DNA of 64,000 bases from Lachnoclostridium sp. An138 (GCF_002160765.1 NZ_NFLF01000002.1:218996-282995), one strand, 5' to 3'. Shown: positions 50,342 to 59,596, counted from the stretch's first letter. Numbers and translations are program-made. The notes: generated by a model not told the origin, from the sequence alone.

Positions 50342-51001
50342 ATGAATTTTCAAGATGCTTTTCCAATCTGGCACAGACTCAAAGCGAATGAGCAGAAACA
50401 AATTCTTAATACTCTAATCAGCCGAACTGTTAAAAAAGGAACTGTGCTGCACAACGGCGATGCAGACTGTACGGGTCTTCTTTTGGTAAAATCGGGACAG
50501 CTCCGGGCTTATATTCTTTCCGACGAAGGGCGTGAAATTACTCTTTACCGTCTGTTCGATCGAGACTTATGTCTTTTCTCTGCCTCATGCATGATACAGT
50601 CCATCCAGTTTGAAATAACTATCCAGGCAGAAAAAGATACAGAACTCTGGGTAATTCCTGCAGAAGTCTATCAGAGTATTATGAAAACATCTATCCCTGT
50701 TTCTAACTATACGAATGAACTGATGGCCAGCCGGTTTTCCGAAGTTATGTGGCTGATGGAACAAATTATGTGGAAACGCATGGATCAGAGAGTAGCGGCA
50801 TTTCTGCTGGAAGAATCCAGCATTGAAGATACAAGCTCTCTTAAACTTACCCATGAAACCATTGCCAATCATTTGGGCACCCACCGGGAGGTTATCACAC
50901 GGCTGCTCCGCTACTTTCAAAACGAAGGGGCTGTCCGCCTGCACCGGGGCACTATTGAACTTGCTGATGTGAAAATCCTGAAAGAAATCGCTGAAAAATA
51001 G
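50342..51001 (+). CDS. Crp/Fnr-family transcription regulator
   Basis: A 219-residue protein with a cyclic-nucleotide-binding-like beta-barrel (residues 25-125; GTVLHNGDADCTGLLLVKSG, ITLYRLFDRDLCLFSASCM). A C-terminal helix-turn-helix follows (THETIANHLGTHREVITRLL). There is no N-terminal Cys cluster as in Fnr; the Cys in CLFSASCM might sense redox or heme, which is inference. It is co-transcribed with Rrf2 copy 2 and convergent with thioredoxin, so a role in redox or nitrosative stress is plausible. Confidence 0.88.
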   Translation: MNFQDAFPIWHRLKANEQKQILNTLISRTVKKGTVLHNGDADCTGLLLVKSGQLRAYILSDEGREITLYRLFDRDLCLFSASCMIQSIQFEITIQAEKDTELWVIPAEVYQSIMKTSIPVSNYTNELMASRFSEVMWLMEQIMWKRMDQRVAAFLLEESSIEDTSSLKLTHETIANHLGTHREVITRLLRYFQNEGAVRLHRGTIELADVKILKEIAEK

Positions 51002-51007
51002 AAATAA

Positions 51008-51025
51008 GACACTCACTCGAGTGTC
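51008..51025. terminator. Dyad between Crp and thioredoxin genes
   Basis: GACACT-CACTCG-AGTGTC, a perfect 6-bp stem with no T tract, just after the Crp-family stop. It may end transcription weakly on either strand. Confidence 0.4.
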
Positions 51026-51082
51026 CTATCTCACAGCCGGAAAACAAAAGGGTGGAAAGAATTCCCGCATAGCTATAGAGCG

Positions 51083-51388
51083 TCACAGCAGCGAAAGAAT
51101 CTGTTCCTTCGGCATAGCTCCCAGTGCGCGATTCGTGATTTTACCATCTTTGAATACCATAAGAGTGGGAATACTCATGATTTGGAAGCGGGCAGCCAGG
51201 GCCGGTTCCTCATCTACATTAATCTTCCCCACTTTAATGTCGGTTTGAGAGGAGGCTATCTCTTCAAGGACAGGACCTACCATGCGGCATGGACCGCACC
51301 ATGGGGCCCAGAAGTCCAACAAAACCGGTTTATCAGAATGAAGTATTTCCTTTTCAAAATTGGCGTTCGTTACATGGATAGCAGACAT
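51083..51388 (-). CDS. trxA: Thioredoxin
   Basis: A 101-residue thioredoxin of normal length. Active site FWAPWCGPCRM (residues 25-35), cis-Pro in SIPTLMVFKDG. Reduces protein disulfides in the cytoplasm using thioredoxin reductase. AAGGAGG precedes the ATG. Monocistronic, convergent with the Crp/Fnr gene. No thioredoxin reductase gene is adjacent. Confidence 0.95.
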   Translation of the reverse strand: MSAIHVTNANFEKEILHSDKPVLLDFWAPWCGPCRMVGPVLEEIASSQTDIKVGKINVDEEPALAARFQIMSIPTLMVFKDGKITNRALGAMPKEQILSLL

Positions 51389-51518
51389 ATGATATTCCTC
51401 CTTAAAATGGATTTTACTGTTTTCTTGTCTCTATCATATACCGTTTTCCCACAGAATTCCGTGATATTATCACTAAAAGCTTTTCTTTCTTATTCTGCCA
51501 CGATTCCGCAAAAAGCAA

Positions 51519-51546
51519 AAGAAACCTTGAAAAATCAAGGTTTCTT
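51519..51546 (-). terminator. Terminator of tRNA-Arg (ACG)
   Basis: GAAACCTTGA pairs perfectly with TCAAGGTTTC with a 5-base loop; the minus-strand tail is TTTTGCTTTTTG. Confidence 0.8.
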
Positions 51547-51556
51547 CCGAAAACAA

Positions 51557-51630
51557 CGTGGGCAAGAGGATTCGAACCCCCGACCTTTTGGTCCGTAGCC
51601 AAACGCTCTATCCAGCTGAGCTATGCCCAC
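51557..51630 (-). tRNA. tRNA-Arg (ACG)
   Basis: Cloverleaf of 74 nt, acceptor GTGGGCA with a matching TGCCCAC-type 3' strand, anticodon loop CTACGGA, T-arm GGGGGTTCGAATCCTC. A-34 is expected to become inosine. Single gene with own promoter and terminator. Confidence 0.93.
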
Positions 51631-51678
51631 ACACTATCTCTCTGTCAGTCGCAACATGCTGTTTTTGACTGCCTGATT

Positions 51679-51707
51679 ATAATAGCACATTCATTCACAG
51701 AAATCAA
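51679..51707 (-). promoter_or_regulatory. Promoter of tRNA-Arg (ACG)
   Basis: On the minus strand TTGATT (51702-51707) and TATTAT (51679-51684) are 17 bp apart, about 50 bases upstream of the tRNA. Confidence 0.65.
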
Positions 51708-51868
51708 GAACTTTTTTCAAAAATATAAAACAGGCTGCGTCTTACTCTGTTTACGACTTTTCTCCAGGAAATCCCCGGGCTGAAACTTCCCGCTGCAGAC
51801 CGGGGACTTCCTTTACCATCTCAGGCTTTCTTTGTGTTCATCCTGAGCCCGTCTGCTTCCAGGCATTT

Positions 51869-52492
51869 TCAGGATGCGCTGCCAAGTCTTTGAATTGTCA
51901 GTCCCACATCTGCATAAAGAAATCTTCCACCGCTTCCTGTCACCTGCAGCGCTGCCGGGACTGCCGTAATCTCAATCATTTGAGAAAATGACAGGTTTTC
52001 CATTCCTGATGCGGATTGGAATGTATACTGGGCTCCCGCCCCCGGCACAGCTGCTCCATTCTGCTGAAGATAAACGGACAACCCCATGGGAAAGGCAGAA
52101 TTGCTGACCGGAGCAAAGGTGCCATGAAAAGCGGCATAATAAATTCCCGGCTGATTCACCGTAAAAACAGCAGTATTCACCGTGTGCGAAATCGCAGTTC
52201 CGGCTATTACTCCGTTTCTGTCAAATATCAGCCCCTGCCCATCGCTTCCTGCCTGCGCGGGCGTAGAATATGCAGACAGCGCTTCCCGTACCTCTGTTCC
52301 CGCCGGGCCCGTTGCTCCCGCCGGACCCGTTGCTCCCGCCGGACCTGTCGCTCCCGCCGGACCTGTAGGCCCCGTAACTCCTTCCGGACAGGGCGGCGGG
52401 CAGGGACGGCCGCAGGCGCAGCCGCATCCCTTCTCCTGCCCGCAGGCACCCTGTTCACTGTTTCCCTGACGATGATTTTGAAACCAGAACAT
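51869..52492 (-). CDS. Collagen-like repeat protein (BclA-type, spore surface)
   Basis: The 207-residue protein has a Cys-rich start (ACGQEKGCGCACGRPC), a collagen stretch of nine Gly-X-Y triplets (TGPAGATGPAGATGPAG) at about 40-66, and a C-terminal trimerising domain (110-205; YYAAFHGTF, FPMGLSVYLQQNGAAVPGAG) like that of BclA. Such proteins form filaments on the exosporium of clostridial and Bacillus spores. The triplet DNA repeats (CCCGCCGGACC-type) may vary in number between strains. Start has GGAAG upstream. Confidence 0.85.
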   Translation of the reverse strand: MFWFQNHRQGNSEQGACGQEKGCGCACGRPCPPPCPEGVTGPTGPAGATGPAGATGPAGATGPAGTEVREALSAYSTPAQAGSDGQGLIFDRNGVIAGTAISHTVNTAVFTVNQPGIYYAAFHGTFAPVSNSAFPMGLSVYLQQNGAAVPGAGAQYTFQSASGMENLSFSQMIEITAVPAALQVTGSGGRFLYADVGLTIQRLGSAS

Positions 52493-52592
52493 AAAATACT
52501 TCCTTCTTTTTCATTTTCCTTTTATTATATGTTCCCGCATTCCTTCTGCTGTAAAAAATATGAGCATGCGCTTCCAGAAAGATTCCATCGGG

Positions 52593-53693
52593 CTACGGCC
52601 GCCAGAGTTTCTTAAAATACTCCAGATTTTGAAGATAACAGGGGGAATCCGGCCGGAAACTGCCCGCCAGGCTGTTATATGTTTCCGCCTTATCCCATTC
52701 TCCCAGCCTGTCATAGCAGACACACAGAGAAATAGCCGGCAGGAAATCATAGCATTCCTCCTGTATAAATGCCCCGCTGTCTCTTTCCGGTTTCAATCCC
52801 AGCGCCTGCTCATACCAGAATACCGCTTCCCGATATCTCCCTCTGTCCAGAAAATGTCTTCCCAAATCACAGCAGATTTCCCCTCTTGGCATATCATAGA
52901 CAAAGCTCTGAAGCAGAGCCAAAAGCGCTTCCTCTTCCTGCCCCAGCCCATAGCAGCAGACGGCAAGCTGTCTTGCGGCATCTATCTTATTTTCTTTCCA
53001 GCCCTCCCTGTCCCGCAGAAAAGCCTGCAAAACCTGCCTGCCTTTCTCATACAGTCTGTGTGAGACCAGCTCTCTTCCATAATAATAAAGATCACGGGGA
53101 AGAAACTCTTCATTCCGCTTCTCCATATCCTGGTAAATCCGTAGATTGCGAAAGCTGTCTCCCTTTCTTTCCTTTCGGTGCTCAATCACTGCCGTTCCCT
53201 TCACCACGCTCCCGCTCAAAGCAACCGCTTCATGCACCCTGCCCTGAAACCGGAAACCGGCAGCGTTTCTCATAATCCGTTCCCGGTAATACGTAATGGA
53301 GGGTCTTCCCATCTCGTCAAAACCGGTATGATAAGGCAGCAGGACCATATCTGCGCTGTCCGTCAGTTCCCTTTTCATATTCTGAAACTCTTCCCGCCCG
53401 GCCAGGCTCATTACATCGTCTGCGTCCAGCCACATGCAGTAAGCTTTTCCCGCTTTGTCAAAGGCAAAGTTTCTGGCTGCTGAAAAATCATCCCTCCAGA
53501 CATAGTGATAAAGTTTCTCCGTATATCTGCCTGCGACTTCCCTGGTTCTGTCCGAGGAACCGGTATCCACAATTACGATTTCATCCACAAGCCCTTCCAT
53601 ACTCTCCAGACATCTGCCCAGAGTTTCCTCCTCATTTTTCACAATCATGCAGAGACTGATTTCTATCATTGACTGACTCTTTTCCTGTTTCAT
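52593..53693 (-). CDS. Family 2 glycosyltransferase with TPR tail
   Basis: A 366-residue protein. The GT-A domain (residues 9-220) has ISLCMIVKNEEETLGRCLES, VDTGSSDRT and MWLDADDVM (metal-binding DxD). The C-terminal part holds TPR-like helices (GRHFLDRGRYREAVFWYEQA). Such two-part proteins add sugars to peptides, spore or cell-surface glycans; the target is unknown. It follows close to the collagen-like gene, which hints that it could modify that protein as known for BclA glycans. The start could also be the ATG at 53669. Confidence 0.85.
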   Translation of the reverse strand: MKQEKSQSMIEISLCMIVKNEEETLGRCLESMEGLVDEIVIVDTGSSDRTREVAGRYTEKLYHYVWRDDFSAARNFAFDKAGKAYCMWLDADDVMSLAGREEFQNMKRELTDSADMVLLPYHTGFDEMGRPSITYYRERIMRNAAGFRFQGRVHEAVALSGSVVKGTAVIEHRKERKGDSFRNLRIYQDMEKRNEEFLPRDLYYYGRELVSHRLYEKGRQVLQAFLRDREGWKENKIDAARQLAVCCYGLGQEEEALLALLQSFVYDMPRGEICCDLGRHFLDRGRYREAVFWYEQALGLKPERDSGAFIQEECYDFLPAISLCVCYDRLGEWDKAETYNSLAGSFRPDSPCYLQNLEYFKKLWRP

Positions 53694-53818
53694 CCCTATA
53701 TGATATGCAGCACAGAAATGTTTTACATAGAGGCAGCCTGGAACGCGTCCGCCTGCCTCACTGCCCGCGGGAATAAAAAAAAGAGAATCTCTCACAAATG
53801 TAAGAAATTCTCAATATC

Positions 53819-53904
53819 TGCCGGCAACCGGAATCGAACCGGTACGGGAGATTAGTCCCGCAGGATTTTAAGTCCTGTGCGTCTGCCAGTTCCGCCATGC
53901 CGGC
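53819..53904 (-). tRNA. tRNA-Leu (TAA)
   Basis: Class II tRNA of 86 nt with a long variable arm (CGGGACTAATCTCCCGT). Anticodon loop CTTAAAA, acceptor GCCGGCA/TGCCGGC. Last of the Glu-Met-Asp-Leu transcript. Confidence 0.93.
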
Positions 53905-53924
53905 AAATGCGCCTGGCGCATAAG

Positions 53925-53998
53925 CGACCCGAATGGGACTCGAACCCACGACCTCCGCCGTGACAGGGCGGCGCTCTAACCAACTGAGCCATCGGGCC
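53925..53998 (-). tRNA. tRNA-Asp (GTC)
   Basis: Cloverleaf of 74 nt with acceptor GGCCCGA/TCGGGTC, anticodon loop CTGTCAC, T-arm GTGGGTTCGAGTCCCAT, discriminator G. Confidence 0.93.
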
Positions 53999-54039
53999 AA
54001 AAATAAAATGATAAGATAATAAAATAATAAATGAAAAAG

Positions 54040-54113
54040 TGGACCCACGGGGACTCGAACCCAGGACCGACCGGTTATGAGCCGGTTGCTCTAACCAACT
54101 GAGCTATGGGTCC
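54040..54113 (-). tRNA. tRNA with CAT anticodon (Met or Ile2)
   Basis: Cloverleaf of 74 nt, acceptor GGACCCA/TGGGTCC, anticodon loop CTCATAA. The first pair is G-C, so this is not the initiator. Whether it is elongator Met or a lysidine-modified Ile tRNA cannot be told from the gene alone. Confidence 0.9.
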
Positions 54114-54117
54114 AAAA

Positions 54118-54189
54118 TGACTCCTACGGGAATCGAACCCGTGTTACCGCCGTGAAAGGGCGATGTCTTAACCGCTTGACCAAGGAGCC
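54118..54189 (-). tRNA. tRNA-Glu (TTC)
   Basis: Cloverleaf of 72 nt, acceptor GGCTCCT/AGGAGTC, anticodon loop CTTTCAC, T-arm ACGGGTTCGATTCCCGT. First gene of the cluster. Confidence 0.92.
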
Positions 54190-54391
54190 CTGTTCTCTTT
54201 TTGCCCCTTGGGGCCGTTATCTGCGCAGAGATAACCTGAACATTAGATATGCTATCACATTTTTTCCAATTTGGCAAGAGGGGATTTTCTATTTTTATCT
54301 GCAGATTTTCTGCCCCGAATCCCGAATCCTCTCAAGAAAAAATCCCCTCTGTTCACCCCCGCTCCGCGCCTGCTTCCCGGAGCATTCTCTG

Positions 54392-55636
54392 CTATGCCGC
54401 TTCCTGTCTGTCTTGCCGGCCGGCAGCATCTCCCTTTGTCTTCCGGACCACTCTTTCATGCATGACCGCCATCAACGCCAGGAGTCCCAGAAGATAAAAC
54501 GGGAACAGACGAATAGCCACATGCTCCGCAATCAGCCCAAACAGCGGCGGCATCAGACAGGTTCCCACATAAGCGCTCGCCATCTGGACTCCAAAGACGG
54601 CCTGAGAGCGCTCCTTTCCAAAGTGTTCCGGCGTAGAGTGGAGAAGACAGGGGTAGATCGGCGCACAGCCAAGTCCTATGAGAATCAGGCCGAAAGGCGC
54701 CGCCGCACTGGTTCCCGCAATCGTCAGCGTGATAAATCCGAGAAAAATAATCCCCTGGCCAAGCCTCACCATACGGGTATCGTTAAGCGCCATAGTCAGA
54801 AAACCGCTGGCGAAACGGCCGGCTGTTACACCAAGGAAAAACCAGCTGGCAAACCGGGCAGCCGCTTCCGCAGAAATGCCGCAGTGCAGAACAAGATAGC
54901 TGCTCCCCCACAGACTTGTGGTCTGTTCCAGCGCGCAATAGCAGAAAAATGTCAGCATGGCTTCCTTTGCAGCCGGAAGCCTCAGGATTTCCGGCAGGCT
55001 TAAGGCCTTATCCCGGCCCGGCTTTTCCTGTACGGCCAGGCTTTTCTCCGGCCCGGAGGGAGTTTTCTTCCGCGCTGCCGCCTCTGCTTTTCCGTTTTTC
55101 CAGAGCGGCAGGCTCAGAAAAAGAATCACTGTCAGCGCTGCCTGCAGAAAGCCAATATACCGGTACCCCATATTCCAGCCCTGTCCTCCTGTCATGGCAA
55201 AGGACAGAATATAGGGCCCTATGGAAGCGCCAATCCCCCACATACAATGAAGCCAGCTCATGTGGCGGCTGGCATAATGAAGCGCCACATAATTATTCAG
55301 GGACGCGTCCACGCTTCCCGCGCCCAGTCCATAGGGAACTGCCCACAGACAGAGCATCCAGAAAGAGCTGCTGAATGAAAAACCAAACAGAGCCGCCGCA
55401 GTCACCGCCACGCTCAGGGCCGTCACCCTGCCCGTTCCCAGCTTTCTTGTAAGCCGGTCGCTCTGCAGGCTGGACACAATTGTGCCTGCCGAGATAATCA
55501 TAAAAATAATGCTTGCGTAAGAAACCGGGACTCCAAACCCGCCATACATGGAAGGCCAGGCTGAGCCGAGCAGAGAATCGGGCAGTCCCAGGCTGATAAA
55601 TGACAGATAGATAACAGCTAAAAGCAAATGAAACAT
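54392..55636 (-). CDS. MFS transporter (fucose-permease-like)
   Basis: A 414-residue protein with about 12 membrane helices. ISLGLPDSLLGSAWPSMYGG is typical of FucP-like and related sugar permeases, with the loop GTIVSSLQSDRLTRKLGTGR (MFS motif A) after helix 2. Residues 195-225 form the charged central loop. GAGGAGG 8 bases before the ATG. Divergent from an AraC-type regulator 112 bases away, which likely controls it. It is the uptake candidate for the catabolic genes that follow on the plus strand. Confidence 0.88.
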   Translation of the reverse strand: MFHLLLAVIYLSFISLGLPDSLLGSAWPSMYGGFGVPVSYASIIFMIISAGTIVSSLQSDRLTRKLGTGRVTALSVAVTAAALFGFSFSSSFWMLCLWAVPYGLGAGSVDASLNNYVALHYASRHMSWLHCMWGIGASIGPYILSFAMTGGQGWNMGYRYIGFLQAALTVILFLSLPLWKNGKAEAAARKKTPSGPEKSLAVQEKPGRDKALSLPEILRLPAAKEAMLTFFCYCALEQTTSLWGSSYLVLHCGISAEAAARFASWFFLGVTAGRFASGFLTMALNDTRMVRLGQGIIFLGFITLTIAGTSAAAPFGLILIGLGCAPIYPCLLHSTPEHFGKERSQAVFGVQMASAYVGTCLMPPLFGLIAEHVAIRLFPFYLLGLLALMAVMHERVVRKTKGDAAGRQDRQEAA

Positions 55637-55748
55637 TCTGGTATTCCTCCTCGTAAACTGGTATAATTATATCATCAGAAATCACTATCAGATAGAAGAA
55701 AACCATCTTTTTTCTATAATATTTCCACCAACAGGAGGAAACAGGCTT

Positions 55749-56642
55749 ATGGCAATATCATTTTGCGCCGTACAGACAGATCCGCAGGGAAAAGAACTTA
55801 CCGAGCATGGAACCTCCCTCTTCCCCGTCTCCTGTCATGATGAAGATCTGCGTTTAAGTCCGGTAGCATGGCACTGGCATGAAGACCTGGAGGTTCTCAT
55901 TATCACAAAAGGAAACGCCCTTCTCAGTGCCGGATCGGACCGCTTTTCCCTCTCCCAAGGGCAGGGCTTTTTTATCAACGCCGGCATTCTCCATGCCGTC
56001 CGCGCCGCAGGAGACAGCTGCTGCCGTCTCCGCTCTCTGGTTTTTCACCCGAGGCTCATCGGAGGAAGCCTGGACAGTATTTTCTGGCAAAATTATGTCC
56101 ATCCGCTTATTCAGAACGAGGCCCTGAAATATACTCCTCTGGACGGCTCTCTCTCCTGGCACCGGGAAGCCCTTCAAAATGTCAAAGATGCCTGGGAAGC
56201 CTGCTTTCTGGAGCCCCCCGGCTATGAGTTTCAGGTGCGTTCCTCCCTGTCACGCCTGCTCTTTCTCCTCTTTTCCCACAGGCCGGCAGACGCCTTCCCG
56301 CCTTCGGAAAAAGCGTTAAGAGACACCCGGAGAGCCAAGCAGATGCTGCAGTACATCCAGGAACATTTCCCCGAGGCGCTGACTGTCTCCCACATCGCCG
56401 CCAGCGCAGGTGTCAGTGAAAGTGAAGCGCTCCGCTGCTTCCGCGCCACCATCGGCGTCCCTCCTGTCCACTATCTGAGACAGTACCGCATCCGCCAGGC
56501 AGCTTCTCTCCTGATTTCAGACTCCCGAAGCGTCGCAGAAATCGGCGCTTTGTGCGGCTTTGAGGACGCCAGCTATTTTACGAAAATCTTTCGGGAGCAG
56601 AAAGGGTGCACTCCCTCCGAATACAGGCGGAGATACCGCTGA
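55749..56642 (+). CDS. AraC-family regulator with cupin sensor domain
   Basis: A 297-residue protein. The N-terminal AraC-type cupin includes HWHEDLEVLIITKGNALLSA and FFINAGILHAV. The C-terminal double helix-turn-helix (195-297) includes VSHIAASAGVSESEALRCFR and IGALCGFEDASYFTKIFREQ. It likely senses a sugar or organic acid and controls the divergent MFS gene and maybe the aminotransferase-aldolase genes downstream. AGGAGG precedes the ATG. Confidence 0.9.
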   Translation: MAISFCAVQTDPQGKELTEHGTSLFPVSCHDEDLRLSPVAWHWHEDLEVLIITKGNALLSAGSDRFSLSQGQGFFINAGILHAVRAAGDSCCRLRSLVFHPRLIGGSLDSIFWQNYVHPLIQNEALKYTPLDGSLSWHREALQNVKDAWEACFLEPPGYEFQVRSSLSRLLFLLFSHRPADAFPPSEKALRDTRRAKQMLQYIQEHFPEALTVSHIAASAGVSESEALRCFRATIGVPPVHYLRQYRIRQAASLLISDSRSVAEIGALCGFEDASYFTKIFREQKGCTPSEYRRRYR

Positions 56643-56903
56643 CAGCCTGCGCGGTTCTGTTCTCAAGTCCTGTCCCTGCGTCTTAAAAGGGCAGATGTCT
56701 GAAACCGGCCTGAGCGGCAGCTGCCGCTCCATATACGGGAAAAATTCTCTCCGCCTTCGTTGACAGCTTTCCTGTCGAAATGGTAAAATGGAGGCAAGAC
56801 GTGAACATAGATTCACAAGACGAACCCTACATCTGCGCCGGCACCGGATTTCCCAAAACCGGAAGCGGCGCTTCCATGAGCCAGCAGAACAGGAGGAAAA
56901 GGT
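56643..56903. other. Intergenic region before the aminotransferase operon
   Basis: No gene. Short of 300 bases; should hold the operon promoter, though no strong -35/-10 pair stands out. AGGAGG at 56890-56895 serves the next gene. Confidence 0.4.
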
Positions 56904-58388
56904 ATGGCATACAATGGATTTGCAATCGACAAGTATCTGAACGCGGCAGAAGTCACCAGACAGCTGGATGAGCTGATCAAAAAACCGGTTTATTCCGTGC
57001 GTCCGGATAAGCTGAAAATGTACGAGGAAGAGTATTTCGAAAAGAAGTGCAGTAAGTCCAAGGCAATGATCACCGAGGCAAAGAAGGTCATTCCCGGAGG
57101 CGTACAGCACAATCTGGCTTTCAATTACCCGTTCCCCATCGTTATTGAAAAGGCGGAAGGCGCCAGGCTCTACGACATCGACGGGAACTGGTACTATGAC
57201 CTGCTGCAGGCAGGCGGACCCACCATTCTCGGAAGCAACATGCCGGAAGTGCGGGAAAAGGTCATCGAGCTTCTGAATACCTGCGGCCCCTCCACCGGCC
57301 TGTTTCACGAGTATGAATACAAGCTGGCAAAGAAGATCACGGAGATGGTTCCCTCTGTCCAGAAGTTCCGTATGCTGGGCTCCGGAACCGAGGCCTGCAT
57401 GGTCGCGGCCAGAATCGCCCGGCTGAAAACGAAAAAGAAAAACATTCTGAAGATGGGCGGCGCCTACCATGGCTGGTCCGACCAGCTGGCCTACGGCATC
57501 CGTGTACCCGGAACGAAGGGCTTGATGTCCAAAGGCGTTCCGAACTTTGTATTTAAGCATACCAATGAATTTTTCCCGGGTGATCTGGATGATCTGGAAC
57601 GGAAGCTGAAAATGAACGAGCTCACAGGCGGCACAGCGGCCATCTATATCGAGCCGGTAGGACCGGAAAGCGGCACCCGTCCCGTATCCAAAAAATTCAT
57701 CAAAGGTGCTGAATGGCTGGCCCACAAATATGGAGCTCTTCTCGTCTTCGATGAAGTGGTAACCGGATTCCGTATCGGACCGGGCGGAGCCCAGAGCTAT
57801 TTCGGCGTAGATCCGGATCTGACTATCTTCGGAAAGATCATCGCCGGCGGCTATCCGGGAGCAGGCGGAGTCGGCGGCCATGAGGACTGCATGGCTTATC
57901 TGGGAGCAGGTCTTGATTCCTCCGGAAAGAAGGTTTCCAAAGCCATGTGCGGCGGCACCCTGGCTGCGACTCCCATTTCCTGTGTAGCAGGTTACTACAC
58001 ACTCTGTGAGATTGAGCGGACGAATGCCTGCGAAAAAGCAGGACGCATGGGCGACCGTCTGACAAAGGGCCTTCAGAAGCTGATCAAAAAATACGACCTG
58101 CCCTTCGTGGCCTTCAACCAGGGTTCCATCTGCCACCTGGACAGCGTAGGAACCATGCATTTCATTGTAGACTGGTCAAAACCCTGGACGATTCCCCACG
58201 TGCTGAAAGAAACCGGAATCCGTCAGAAAGAGATGGAGCATATCGGCGCCGCTTATATGGCAGAGGGCATCGTCACTCTGGCCGGCTCCAGACTCTACAC
58301 CAGCGCCGCTTACACGGAGGAAATGATCGACGACGTGCTCTCCCGCTTTGACCGGGTATTTGCAAACTGCGGAAGAATCGACGTATAA
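56904..58388 (+). CDS. Class III PLP aminotransferase (glutamate-1-semialdehyde mutase-like)
   Basis: A 494-residue enzyme. Signatures: MLGSGTEACMVAARIARLKT, GGAYHGWSDQ, LLVFDEVVTGFRIGPGGAQS and the PLP lysine in LTIFGKIIAGGYPGA. This is the fold of HemL and of omega-aminotransferases. Neighbours are sugar-catabolic, and there are no other heme genes, so a role in haem synthesis is unlikely; it more likely converts an amino sugar or amino-acid derived intermediate. An N-terminal extension of about 50 residues precedes the usual start. Stop to next gene 14 bases, with AGGAGG between. Confidence 0.88.
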   Translation: MAYNGFAIDKYLNAAEVTRQLDELIKKPVYSVRPDKLKMYEEEYFEKKCSKSKAMITEAKKVIPGGVQHNLAFNYPFPIVIEKAEGARLYDIDGNWYYDLLQAGGPTILGSNMPEVREKVIELLNTCGPSTGLFHEYEYKLAKKITEMVPSVQKFRMLGSGTEACMVAARIARLKTKKKNILKMGGAYHGWSDQLAYGIRVPGTKGLMSKGVPNFVFKHTNEFFPGDLDDLERKLKMNELTGGTAAIYIEPVGPESGTRPVSKKFIKGAEWLAHKYGALLVFDEVVTGFRIGPGGAQSYFGVDPDLTIFGKIIAGGYPGAGGVGGHEDCMAYLGAGLDSSGKKVSKAMCGGTLAATPISCVAGYYTLCEIERTNACEKAGRMGDRLTKGLQKLIKKYDLPFVAFNQGSICHLDSVGTMHFIVDWSKPWTIPHVLKETGIRQKEMEHIGAAYMAEGIVTLAGSRLYTSAAYTEEMIDDVLSRFDRVFANCGRIDV

Positions 58389-58402
58389 GGAGGTTCAGAC
58401 CT

Positions 58403-59596
58403 ATGGCCTATAAAGAGACAGAAGCCAGAGAACTCATAATCTCCGCCGTGCACAGACTGACGGAGGCCGGCCTTGTGGCCCGTACCTGGGGCAACGTAAG
58501 CGCCCGGGTATCTGAGGAACAATTTGTCATTACACCCAGCGGCCTGGGCTATGAGCATATGCAGCCGGAGGATCTGGTTCTTGTAAATATTTCCGATTTA
58601 AGTTATGAGGGAGAGCGTAAGCCCTCCAGCGAAAAGGGCATCCATGCGGATGCCTACCGGCTGAGGCCGGAGGTAAACTTCGTGATTCACACCCACCAGG
58701 ACAAAGCCTCCGTCTACGGTATCCGCGGCTGGGCCTTAAGCGGCTTTTCCGACCCCGTCCTTGGAAAACGGGTTCCCTGCGCCGCCTACGGGCTTCCTTC
58801 CACGGATAAGCTCCGCCAGGCAGTGGCGGACCAGCTTTCCTCCAATCCATCCACCCAGGCCATTCTCATGCGCGGCCACGGCGCGCTCTGTCTCGGAACA
58901 GACTGTGACACCGCTTTCCAGGCTGCCGAAGCCCTGGAAAGAATCTGCGCAGAGCGGATCGGCGCGGTACTGGACGAGGAACTTAAGATGTACACAGAGC
59001 AGCGCGCCCTCTGGCCCATGCCAGACTACGGCAGAAGCCAGCGCAGCGGCCATTATTTTAAACTGAAGACCGGCTCTGTCACCCGCATCTACGATCTGCG
59101 GCTTGTTCCAGAGGATTCTGACCGTCCGGCTGCCGTCCACGCAGCCATTTACCGGCGCAGCGGCGCCCGGTTTATTCTGCATGTACGCTCCGCCTCCACT
59201 ATGGCTATGAGTATCCTGGGCAAAACCGTCTATCCCTATCTGGATGATCTGGCCCAGATCGCCGGACCGGACATCCGCTGCGCAAGGCACTGGGAGAATC
59301 GGCGGCAGCCCGCGGCCATCGCGAAAGCGCTCACAGGCCGGAACGCCGCGCTTCTGGAAGACTGCGGCGGCTTCTGTACCGGGAAAACAGCTGATGACGT
59401 GGCCGCGGCCGCCCTTCTTCTGGAAAAAGGCTGTGAAGCCGCTCTGTACGCAAAGCTTCTGAGCGACTGCGAGCCGCTGAATCCTGTGGACGCCCGGCTG
59501 CAGAGATTGATTTATCAGACCAAATACTCCCGAAAAAAGGAAGGGCAGGCACAGTCCCGGGAAGCTTCCGGTCAAGAGGAGGATGAGATTTGCTGA
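58403..59596 (+). CDS. Tandem class II aldolase/adducin protein, second half degenerate
   Basis: A 397-residue protein with two aldolase-II domains. Domain 1 (1-205) keeps the active site: SSEKGIHADAY with the acid Glu, HTHQDKASV and RGHGALCLG as zinc ligands. Domain 2 (210-375) has the same fold (FILHVRSASTMAMSILG, LEDCGGFCTG) but lacks the second His of HxH and the third His, so it should not bind zinc. Normal family members have one domain of about 210 residues. It would cleave a sugar phosphate such as fuculose- or ribulose-phosphate. Overlaps the TetR gene by 7 bases. Confidence 0.88.
   Translation: MAYKETEARELIISAVHRLTEAGLVARTWGNVSARVSEEQFVITPSGLGYEHMQPEDLVLVNISDLSYEGERKPSSEKGIHADAYRLRPEVNFVIHTHQDKASVYGIRGWALSGFSDPVLGKRVPCAAYGLPSTDKLRQAVADQLSSNPSTQAILMRGHGALCLGTDCDTAFQAAEALERICAERIGAVLDEELKMYTEQRALWPMPDYGRSQRSGHYFKLKTGSVTRIYDLRLVPEDSDRPAAVHAAIYRRSGARFILHVRSASTMAMSILGKTVYPYLDDLAQIAGPDIRCARHWENRRQPAAIAKALTGRNAALLEDCGGFCTGKTADDVAAAALLLEKGCEAALYAKLLSDCEPLNPVDARLQRLIYQTKYSRKKEGQAQSREASGQEEDEIC

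Noticed and set aside
54040..54113. Initiator tRNA-Met
   Set aside because: The first acceptor pair is G-C; initiator tRNAs lack this pair. It is elongator Met or Ile2.
56517..58160. Long open frame on the strand opposite the aminotransferase gene (547 codons)
   Set aside because: It mirrors the codon pattern of the plus-strand gene, has no recognisable domain and no ribosome site. Similar long antisense frames over the radical SAM, methyltransferase and peptidase genes were rejected for the same reason.
58736..59575. Open frame opposite the aldolase gene (279 codons)
   Set aside because: Shadow of the aldolase reading frame; the plus strand has clear active-site motifs and a ribosome site.
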